Positions 8,854 through 13,469 of a DNA stretch of 13,469 bases are shown here, piece by piece. The stretch lies in assembly GCA_021786815.1 (NCBI GenBank), contig JAJYMR010000166.1:1-13469 (forward strand), in the 5' to 3' direction. The stretch's first letter is position 1, and every line of letters starts with the position of its first letter. This DNA comes from Deltaproteobacteria bacterium. GTDB lineage: Bacteria; Desulfobacterota; Binatia; Binatales; Binataceae. The notes beneath the pieces are model-generated. The model ran no database searches, had not been told where the DNA came from, and worked only from the letters and a program-made list of their open reading frames with translations. Position numbers and translations under genes: made by a program.

Positions 8854-9950
8854 GTTCTGATCCCGCAATAGGATTCTATCTCCCGCACGGCGGTTACAAG
8901 CTCGCTGTTGTTCCCTGGCACGTCCCCGTCAACCAACCATCGGCGAGCCTCGGCCGAGAGTGAGCCGTCGTGCGCGATCCTTTCGAGCAGGGTTTGGTCG
9001 GGAAGGTCAAAACCCGCGGACAGTTGCCTGCGCATCCGATGAAGAAAGCCGCTGCGGTAGGCCCGAAACACCGCCCCGGGATCGCCGGTTCGCGAATAGA
9101 GCACGCCGAGCGATTCGACGAACGAGGCTATCGACGGCTCGGGAAAGTCAGGCTCGTCGCCAAGCGTGCGCCGCGGCCATGAGCGCTGCTCGCCGACCCA
9201 TAGCAGCGCCGCGAGAAGCGCTACGGCGAGCGGCAGTATCGCGCGCGAATCCGCGACCGCTGCGACTATCGAGACCGGCGTCGCAAGGCCGTGGCAATGC
9301 TCGTCGAAGACCGGCGTGCCGAACTCCCGCGCGAGATCGACCACCAGCACGCTCGCGTCGGCCATGCCGAGAGCCGAGTTGCGCGCGAAACGGCCGTCGG
9401 CAATCGCAAGCAGACGGCCCGCGCCGAGTTTTAGCTCAAGTGCAAACGGTGCGCCGTCTGAAGTCAGCCGCACCTCCGCATGATCCTTGGCCGGCGCGAA
9501 ATGAAGCAGCCCGGGGACCTCGAGCCTTAGCGCTGTGCGGGTGAAATCGCCCTTGACGAGCGTGACGAGCGCCGTTGCGGCTGCGGGCGAGACGCCGCGC
9601 GTAATCCCGAGCCGCTTCCAGTCGCTGCCCGGTCCGCCAAAGACGATTGCGGTGCCGCCCGAACGCACCCATGCAAGATACTCCTGTGCCTCTTCGCGGC
9701 CGTCGTGCGGATTCGAATAGAGAAAGGATGGGAGCACGAGCCAGAGCGTTCGATTCGCCGGTGTCCGGCTCGGGCGAAGGTAGGAACGCGCGACGTGGAA
9801 GCCAAGCTCGCTCAGCAGATCGTAGGACGCCTTGTAGCCGTTTGCATCAACGCCGAAACTCGTCGCCGAGTTGTTCGGCCAGAACCGGATATTCAGCCCG
9901 AGCAGCACGAGCAGGATCGCACCGGCGAAAAAGAGCGCTCGTTTTGGCAA
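8850..9950 (-). CDS. DUF4350-containing membrane protein
   Basis: 366 aa from a TTG at 9950. GAGG sits 7 nt before this TTG, 4 bp after the DUF4129 stop, and no better in-frame start lies between. A membrane helix at about 4-21 is followed by an extracytoplasmic domain with the DUF4350 pattern: GYKASYDLLSELGFHVARSY (38-57), SGGTAIVFGGPG (97-108), GRLLAIADGRFARNSALG (178-195) and FDEHCHG (215-221). A second helix spans about 235-252. The cytoplasmic tail has FVESLGVLYSRTGDPGAVF (277-295), typical of this family. The function is unknown. The fold resembles the glutamine-amidotransferase-like GldG-type periplasmic domain, without evident catalytic residues. It sits between the DUF4129 and moxR genes of one operon. 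Confidence 0.88.
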
Positions 9951-9954
9951 TCGG

Positions 9955-10557
9955 TCACCTCGCCGCGGACGAAAGCCGCTCGAACGCGGAGCGCCATTGA
10001 ACGTAGATCTCGCGATCATTTTCCCGGTCCCCGAACCACATGCGCTCGGTCCGCTCGACCAGGGAGTCGAGCTCAAAGACGAGGCTCTGTGCCAGGGGCG
10101 AGCCGCGAAGCGCCGCACGAATCCATCGGTTCGGCCGATCCGGAGTGAGTTCGAGCACCGAGCGTTCCACCAAAGAGCGAAAGCTTGCGAGCATCAGCCG
10201 ATGGGCCGCTTCGAGATAACGGCCGTTCGCGGCAAGCGTTTCCGCTTCGCCGGCCAGGTCGGGCAGCGCCGCGCTCGCGGCTATCGAGCGCGCCGGCGGT
10301 TCAGGCATTCGCAGCACCGCCTGCAGCGTCCATACGAGATGCACGAGCATCCCGACGAGCGCGGCCACGAGCGCGATGATGATCATCCAGTACAAAATCG
10401 GCTCTTCAACCCGCAGGATGCCGAGGCGGCCGATCCAGTCGAGAAGCCGGTGGAGAAATTCCGCCATGTGGTTATCCGAGGTCGCTTTCGCGTACTCGGG
10501 ACGCGCGAGGATCCGGCGCGCGAGTTCGCGAACGGCGGCGTCGGATCTGTCAGGCAA
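9955..10557 (-). CDS. DUF4129 single-pass membrane protein
   Basis: 200 aa from a TTG at 10557, which overlaps the preceding gene by 8 bp. The residues right after it (AAVRELARRILARPEYAK, 7-24) match the usual DUF4129-subfamily N-terminus, so a later start such as the ATG at 10467 would cut conserved sequence. One membrane helix lies at about 54-78. The C-terminal DUF4129 domain (about 104-198) is predicted cytoplasmic and all-helical: NGRYLEAAHRLMLASFRSLV (111-130), then SLVERTERMWFGDRE (165-179). DUF4129 also occurs at the C-terminus of transglutaminase-like proteins next to MoxR/DUF58, here without the transglutaminase part. Function unknown; probably a scaffold or accessory subunit of the MoxR complex. 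No strong Shine-Dalgarno is visible, so translational coupling is likely. Confidence 0.82.
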   Translation of the reverse strand: MPDRSDAAVRELARRILARPEYAKATSDNHMAEFLHRLLDWIGRLGILRVEEPILYWMIIIALVAALVGMLVHLVWTLQAVLRMPEPPARSIAASAALPDLAGEAETLAANGRYLEAAHRLMLASFRSLVERSVLELTPDRPNRWIRAALRGSPLAQSLVFELDSLVERTERMWFGDRENDREIYVQWRSAFERLSSAAR

Positions 10558-11317
10558 TTGAGGAAGTCCCCGGCACCGCCGGCGCCGCGCCTCCGGTTTC
10601 CGCCCGTATCTGCTCGGCAAGCAGGCGCAAGTCGAAATCCTCGGTGCGGCATCGGCGGTCGAAGTAATAGATGACGAGTACGACCGCGCTGTAGGTGGAA
10701 CTCACCGCAAGCGTCGCGGCGTAAAGCAGCGGCCCGAGAATCGGGATATGCACCCACAAGAAGTTGAGCGCGGACGCCGGTATCTGGGCGATCACCGCCG
10801 CGACCGCAGCGATTCCAAGCGTACGCCACCATACGCCGCGCACCAGTTCCCGACTGCGGCGCATCGCCGCCATCCCGAAACGCTGCTCGATGACCATCAC
10901 GGGCGGGAGCAGCGCCCAGCAGATCGCAAAATAGATCCCCGGGATTACCAGTGCGATGAAGGCCAGGATGAGCAGCAGGCCCGACACAAGATAAGTTCCG
11001 AGAACCTGCGCCAGGATGGAGCCCGTCGAGCGGTACGCTTCATCAACCGTGGTCGGCTGATCGAGATAGACCTTCGCGACGGCCGTTGCAACCGCAACAC
11101 CCATCACCGGCGCCGCAATGAGCAAGGCAAGGCCGGAGACGATCGCGATCACGACCCGAAGCGGCGCGGACGCAAGTTGCTCAAATACCTGCATCGCGCC
11201 CCACGGCAGATACACTACCGCCGAGATACTTACGATGAGCCAGAAATGGTCTTTCAATACTGCGAATGCGCGGTCGAGAACTTCCGCGAAAGACAGCGGA
11301 CGAATAGTGTAGGCCAT
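10550..11317 (-). CDS. Polytopic membrane protein, glycerophosphodiesterase-type membrane domain
   Basis: 255 aa, about six hydrophobic segments (24-40, 55-80, 105-130, 130-144, 165-180, 190-217). Recognisable family blocks: RPLSFAEVLDRAFAVLKDHF near the N-terminus, IPGIYFAICWALLPPVMVIE (125-144), RSRELVRGVWWRTLGI (154-169), and a YYFDRRCRTEDFDL (217-230) tail. This is the membrane domain found in some glycerophosphoryl diester phosphodiesterases (and related DUF families), but no phosphodiesterase catalytic domain is present, so no enzymatic role should be assumed. The ATG at 11317 has a strong purine-rich GGGAGGGGAGGGG just upstream. It is the first gene of the minus-strand operon to DUF4129, DUF4350, moxR and DUF58. 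Confidence 0.82.
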   Translation of the reverse strand: MAYTIRPLSFAEVLDRAFAVLKDHFWLIVSISAVVYLPWGAMQVFEQLASAPLRVVIAIVSGLALLIAAPVMGVAVATAVAKVYLDQPTTVDEAYRSTGSILAQVLGTYLVSGLLLILAFIALVIPGIYFAICWALLPPVMVIEQRFGMAAMRRSRELVRGVWWRTLGIAAVAAVIAQIPASALNFLWVHIPILGPLLYAATLAVSSTYSAVVLVIYYFDRRCRTEDFDLRLLAEQIRAETGGAAPAVPGTSSIA

Positions 11318-11339
11318 GCCCCTCCCCTCCCGCAGGCTG

Positions 11340-11345
11340 ACTATA
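11340..11345 (-). promoter_or_regulatory. Possible -10 box of the moxR-locus operon
   Basis: Minus-strand TATAGT (11345-11340) within TATATAGT lies 22 bp before the first start codon of the five-gene operon, leaving a short leader that holds the Shine-Dalgarno. No good -35 is visible at 16-18 bp, so this is only a candidate. Confidence 0.25.
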
Positions 11346-11439
11346 TAGCGAGCACAGCGATGAGAGTTTCCCCCCAGCCTGCCAAACGACTTTCATCACA
11401 ACCACATAAGCGGATCAAGCAGGGACTGTCGCGGTTAGC

Positions 11440-11501
11440 CTGACAACCAGTCAGCAGGGGCTCTTTGCGCGCCGGATGCGCGCGGAGGGCAGGATGCGCG
11501 C
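11440..11501. repeat. Short inverted and direct repeats downstream of motA
   Basis: CTGAC (11440-11444) and GTCAG (11450-11454) form a 5-bp stem. GCGCGC (11467-11472) and GCGCGC (11478-11483) form a second one with a 5-nt loop. GGATGCGCGC occurs twice (11474-11483 and 11492-11501). These lie just past the motA stop and may end its transcript, but there is no U-tract. Confidence 0.3.
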
Positions 11502-11506
11502 CGCGG

Positions 11507-12337
11507 CTATCCGGTCTTGCGCTGTTGGAGGTCGGACACGGTGCCTGATTTCGCGTTCGTGCCGGCGGACGAAGAGCCGGCGCCGATGCTCTCGGCGAGA
11601 AGCTGCCGCAATGGAGCGCCGGCCAGTCCCGCCTTCATGTTGCTGATGGCCGTGATGACAATCTTGTCGAGTTGTTTTTCGGTCACCGCGCGAGAGCGAA
11701 TCTTCTTCGCTATCGGAAAGGCGATCAGATTGGCCAGTCCCACGCCGTAGACGGTTGCGACGAACGCGGTCGCGATTCCAATACCAACCTTTGACGGGTC
11801 GTTCAGGTCGGACATCGTGTGGATGAGGCCCAGCACGGCACCCAGGATCCCGAAGGTGGGCAGGTAGCCGCCGGCCGCCTCGAACACCTCCGCCCCGGCG
11901 TTCGCAAGCCGAACCCTGTCCTGAAAGGTGCGCTCGAGAATCGAGCTGATCGCGGCGGGCGCGATATTGCTTACGATGAGGGACAGGCCCTTGCGCAGCA
12001 TCGGATAGGTCTCGGTGCGGACATGGCGCTGGAGGGTGACCGGGCCCTCCTTGCGCATAATCGTGCTGTAATTGACGATTCTATCGATCAGTTCGTACGG
12101 ATCGGGCGCCGGTTCCGAGATGACTTTGTGAAGATCCCGCACTGCCGCTATCAGGTAGGGCGAAGAAAACGAGACCAGGCAGGAACCGACCGTTCCGCCG
12201 ATAACGATCAGCGCGGCGCTCTTTTGCAGCAGGCTCGAAGGGTCGCCGCCCTCGATATACTGTCCGAGCAGGATACACATCGGCCCGAGCGCAAGGCCGA
12301 TTACGCTGGCAAAGTCGATGCTGGACTTCTTGGCCAT
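11507..12337 (-). CDS. motA: MotA/PomA-type flagellar stator protein (orphan)
   Basis: 276 aa. Inner-membrane proton or sodium channel subunit of the flagellar stator, which normally pairs with MotB. The ATG at 12337 has GGAG 5 nt upstream, which decides the start over an upstream in-frame ATG at 12400. Membrane segments at about 10-26, 38-57, 158-178 and 183-208. Motifs: YIEGGDPSSLLQKSAALIVI (27-46), IRKEG-like MRKEGPVTL in the cytoplasmic loop (94-102), GGYLPTFGILGAVLGLIHTM (156-175) with the conserved proline P160, and AFVATVYGVGLANLIAFP (191-208) with P208. The C-terminal tail is Ser/Thr/Gly rich. No motB follows: the next gene downstream is the moxR-locus operon. A distant motB or a Tol/ExbB-like role cannot be excluded, but the motifs are those of MotA. 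Confidence 0.9.
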   Translation of the reverse strand: MAKKSSIDFASVIGLALGPMCILLGQYIEGGDPSSLLQKSAALIVIGGTVGSCLVSFSSPYLIAAVRDLHKVISEPAPDPYELIDRIVNYSTIMRKEGPVTLQRHVRTETYPMLRKGLSLIVSNIAPAAISSILERTFQDRVRLANAGAEVFEAAGGYLPTFGILGAVLGLIHTMSDLNDPSKVGIGIATAFVATVYGVGLANLIAFPIAKKIRSRAVTEKQLDKIVITAISNMKAGLAGAPLRQLLAESIGAGSSSAGTNAKSGTVSDLQQRKTG

Positions 12338-12502
12338 CTGCACTCCGGGGCCTAGGCCGGCACGCGTGGGCGCATGCCCGCGTCCGGCTCGGTGCTCCAA
12401 GGCGGATGCGCGAGTCGTGGCGCGCAGTCTTTTGCGATCAAGATTGAGTCACGCAAGGCCAGCTCCGGAATCAGGCTCGCCCGTTCGGTGACAAGCGCCT
12501 CC

Positions 12503-12616
12503 TCACTCGGTCACTGCCCCGGTCTTCAACTCGCCGACATGCCTGCCGATGGACCGAAAAGCCAGCGAGGCTTCGCCGAGAGCAAGGGCGCTTTGCTGTG
12601 GGAATCGTGGGTTCAC
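12503..12616 (-). CDS. Very short open frame with strong Shine-Dalgarno (doubtful)
   Basis: GTG at 12616 opens a 37-codon frame; AGGAGG (12628-12623) lies 6 nt before it and directly follows a hairpin (12653-12629). The peptide resembles nothing I know. At its stop a second GAGGAGG occurs, and a different frame stays open toward motA without a start codon, which could mean a small upstream peptide or a frameshifted, decayed gene. Chance in GC-rich DNA is also quite possible. Confidence 0.15.
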   Translation of the reverse strand: MNPRFPQQSALALGEASLAFRSIGRHVGELKTGAVTE

Positions 12617-12628
12617 AACCATCCTCCT

Positions 12629-12653
12629 GCCCCGAATGACCCGGTCATGGGGC
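12629..12653 (-). repeat. Hairpin upstream of motA
   Basis: ATGAC (12636-12640), CCG loop, GTCAT (12644-12648), extended by GCCCC (12629-12633) and GGGGC (12649-12653) across a 2-nt bulge: ten base pairs in all. On the minus strand it ends directly at an AGGAGG. No U-tract follows on either strand, so it is not an intrinsic terminator. Confidence 0.4.
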
Positions 12654-12748
12654 GCGCGAAGGTGTCCCTTCGTGTCCCGGGTGAGTCGAGCCGGACCCAC
12701 GTTCGCTGGCCGGCGGGCAAGGAGATTGCCTTTTCGGCAACGTGACGC

Positions 12749-12822
12749 GAAGCCGGTCTCGGACTCAAACCCGGGACAGCAGGAGTCCTACCCGCCTGCC
12801 GAAGCGGGGACACTACCGCTTC
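12749..12822 (-). ncRNA. tRNA-like or other structured RNA element (unassigned)
   Basis: On the minus strand three potential hairpins follow each other in tRNA-like order: GAAGCGG/CCGCTTC (12822-12816 with 12807-12801, perfect 7 bp), GCAGG/CCTGC (12799-12795 with 12783-12779, 11-nt loop), and a T-arm-like CCGGG-TTTGAGT-CCGAG (12774-12758), whose stem has mismatches. There is no acceptor stem, the middle loop is 11 rather than 7 nt, and the D-loop GG is missing, so it is not a working tRNA. An alternative fold has a GAAGC/GCTTC closing stem with GGACTC/GAGTCC and CCCGC/GCGGG arms. It may be a tRNA relic or an unrelated structured RNA. Confidence 0.25.
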
Positions 12823-12871
12823 ATTCAGAAAATGATGCCGGGACGGCCGATGGCGGCGCGGGAAAGAAAAT

Positions 12872-12904
12872 AAGGAAATGCTTTTGCCGTGGAATTTCCT
12901 TTTT
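12872..12904. terminator. AT-rich hairpin with T-runs on both sides
   Basis: AAGGAAAT (12872-12879) and ATTTCCTT (12894-12901) form a perfect 8-bp stem with a 14-nt loop. The plus strand continues into T5 (12900-12904). The minus strand continues as ATTTTCTTTCC (12871-12861). It could terminate the minus-strand tRNA-Leu transcript about 190 bp past the gene, though the stem is AT-rich and weak. Confidence 0.35.
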
Positions 12905-13090
12905 ACCAGGATTTGCCGTATCGGCCGCGATGGTTTTGCCGCGATTCGCGCGGACGCTCCAGGATGAACAAGCATGACGGCCAGGGGCTTTCGCCGCGAT
13001 ATGTGGCCTTTCGGGTCGGCGATGGCGAAAAAACGTTGTCCGAGTGCGACGCGCTCCCGGGTCAGCGCCGGGCAAGGAAAAAGAGCCGGA

Positions 13091-13174
13091 TGGTGCGAGA
13101 GGAGGGACTTGAACCCTCACGCCTTGCGGCACCGGATCCTAAGTCCGGCGCGTCTGCCGTTCCGCCACTCTCGC
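13091..13174 (-). tRNA. tRNA-Leu (anticodon UAG)
   Basis: Complete cloverleaf on the minus strand. Acceptor GCGAGAG (13174-13168) pairs with CTCTCGC (13101-13095). The anticodon stem CCGGA/TCCGG holds loop CTTAGGA with anticodon TAG at 13141-13139. A long variable arm (GCC-GCAA-GGC) marks a class II tRNA, and the T arm is GAGGG-TTCAAGT-CCCTC. Discriminator A and an encoded CCA (13093-13091) complete the 3' end. It reads CUN leucine codons. A TCTTTTTCC run follows 7 nt after the CCA. Confidence 0.97.
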
Positions 13175-13183
13175 GTGATTCAA

Positions 13184-13212
13184 AAACTATTGAAATTACG
13201 GGGCGTTTTCAA
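13184..13212 (-). promoter_or_regulatory. Possible tRNA-Leu promoter
   Basis: Minus-strand TTGAAA (13212-13207) and TAGTTT (13189-13184) are 17 bp apart, which would start transcription about 3-4 bp before the tRNA 5' end. The -10 match is modest. Confidence 0.35.
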
Positions 13213-13310
13213 TTTGTATCCGACGCCGGCTATTCGTTCACCCGCGAGCGGACGGTCGTCCATGACTCTGCAGCGTCCGAACGACCTTGAGTTGCCCATC
13301 ATTGGCCCTC

Positions 13311-13339
13311 TTGACTGAGCGTCGGCGCGATTATTTGAT
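13311..13339 (+). promoter_or_regulatory. Promoter candidate for the riboswitch transcript
   Basis: TTGACT (13311-13316), 17-bp spacer, TTTGAT (13334-13339). Predicted start near 13346, a few bases before the fluoride aptamer, which is where such a promoter should be. Confidence 0.5.
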
Positions 13340-13353
13340 GTCAGTCACAAAAC

Positions 13354-13404
13354 GGGTGATGGGGTTCCACCGAAAGCGCTCGCGCAAGTGAGATGATGAC
13401 CCCT
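13354..13404 (+). ncRNA. Fluoride riboswitch aptamer (crcB RNA motif)
   Basis: Fits the fluoride-aptamer consensus from 5' to 3'. P1 GGTG (13355-13358) pairs with CACC (13368-13371) around the loop ATGGGGTTC. An A-rich linker GAAA follows. A hairpin CTCGC-GCAA-GTGAG (13379-13392) is closed by a GNRA tetraloop. The conserved TGATG (13394-13398) is followed by ACCCCT. The loop GGGG (13361-13364) and CCCC (13400-13403) form the pseudoknot that encloses the Mg2+-bound fluoride ion. The pseudoknot CCCC is also the 5' arm of the next terminator, so fluoride binding should block termination and switch the downstream gene on. That gene is off the window; fluoride exporters (CrcB/Fluc, CLC-F type) are the usual targets. 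Confidence 0.85.
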
Positions 13405-13438
13405 GCTGATGCCGGACATCGGTAGGGGCTTTTCTTCT
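13400..13438 (+). terminator. Intrinsic terminator, riboswitch expression platform
   Basis: A 12-bp stem (13400-13411 with 13417-13428, two G-U pairs) with a 5-nt CCGGA loop is followed by CTTTTCTTCT. Its first four bases are the aptamer's pseudoknot strand, so aptamer and terminator exclude each other. Confidence 0.85.
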
Positions 13439-13441
13439 GAA

Positions 13442-13469
13442 AAGGCTCTGCCGGAAAGGACAGGGCCTT
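13442..13469 (+). terminator. Second hairpin at the window edge, possible tandem terminator
   Basis: AAGGCTCTG (13442-13450) and CAGGGCCTT (13461-13469) form a 9-bp stem (one G-U) with a 10-nt loop. The window ends at the last paired base, so whether a U-tract follows cannot be seen. A competing CTTTTC/GAAAAG pairing (13429-13434 with 13439-13444) would tie up the first U-tract. Confidence 0.4.

Larger units (their letters stand above)
12338..13090. other. 753-bp region without a convincing gene
   Basis: Open frames occur on both strands, but none shows a recognisable protein pattern together with a good ribosome-binding site and length. It holds several inverted repeats described separately (12629-12653, 12749-12822, 12872-12904) and a very short frame with a strong Shine-Dalgarno (12503-12616). 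It should carry the motA promoter, for which no clear -10/-35 pair was found, and the end of the tRNA-Leu transcript. A decayed gene or a non-coding RNA is possible. Confidence 0.5.

Noticed and set aside
8854..8868. TTG start at 8868 for moxR
   Set aside because: The ATG at 8853 forms an ATGA overlap with the upstream stop, and the extra five residues add nothing conserved.
9951..10118. Longer DUF4350 protein starting at 10118 or 10019
   Set aside because: It would run inside the DUF4129 gene and yields a low-complexity N-terminus; the TTG at 9950 has a well-placed GAGG and leads straight into the membrane helix.
10558..10620. Upstream ATG at 10620 for the DUF4129 gene
   Set aside because: The added residues are an Arg-rich shadow of the preceding gene's C-terminus; family-like sequence begins just after the TTG at 10557.
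12749..12822. A functional tRNA gene
   Set aside because: Lacks an acceptor stem, a 7-nt anticodon loop and the D-loop GG pair, and the T-arm stem has mismatches.
12374..12977. Longer open frames on both strands between motA and tRNA-Leu
   Set aside because: No family resemblance, no good ribosome-binding sites, and they overlap one another and the inverted repeats; expected by chance in GC-rich DNA.

Overview
This is high-GC bacterial chromosome with tightly packed genes and several GTG/TTG starts. Three things suggest a Gram-negative-type bacterium that makes menaquinone: two predicted lipoproteins, a flagellar-type MotA stator protein, and the classical (o-succinylbenzoate) menaquinone genes. 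Lineages such as Desulfobacterota or Binatota would fit, but nothing here fixes the phylum.

Positions 1-3196 (+): the 3' part of menA (start lies off the window), then menC and menE. The menA/menC junction is an ATGA overlap and the menC-menE gap is 4 bp, so this looks like the end of a men operon. Positions 3379-4523 (+): two adjacent unrecognised lipoprotein genes 2 bp apart.

Positions 4684-11317: a MoxR-centred membrane locus. Read on the minus strand the order is: polytopic membrane protein (glycerophosphodiesterase-type membrane domain), DUF4129 protein, DUF4350 protein, MoxR AAA+ ATPase, DUF58 protein, then RDD-family membrane protein. A SpoIIM-family membrane protein sits on the plus strand between DUF58 and RDD. 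The first five genes are joined by overlaps or gaps of at most 18 bp and are surely cotranscribed. SpoIIM overlaps the 3' end of DUF58 tail-to-tail by 56 bp, and its start is only 14 bp from the divergent RDD start. From memory, Mycobacterium tuberculosis Rv3690-Rv3695 has the same content and the same single inverted gene. This points to an ancient functional module: an AAA+ ATPase with a DUF58/VWA-like adaptor acting on several envelope proteins. Its biochemical role is not established.

Positions 11507-12337 (-): an orphan motA with no motB beside it. Positions 12338-13090 hold no convincing gene but several inverted repeats, including a tRNA-like set of hairpins. Positions 13091-13174 (-): tRNA-Leu(UAG) with an encoded CCA.

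Positions 13311-13469 (+): a promoter-like sequence, then a recognisable fluoride (crcB-type) riboswitch. The pseudoknot strand of its aptamer is also the 5' arm of a strong intrinsic terminator. The controlled gene lies just past the window edge. This is the clearest regulatory element in the window.
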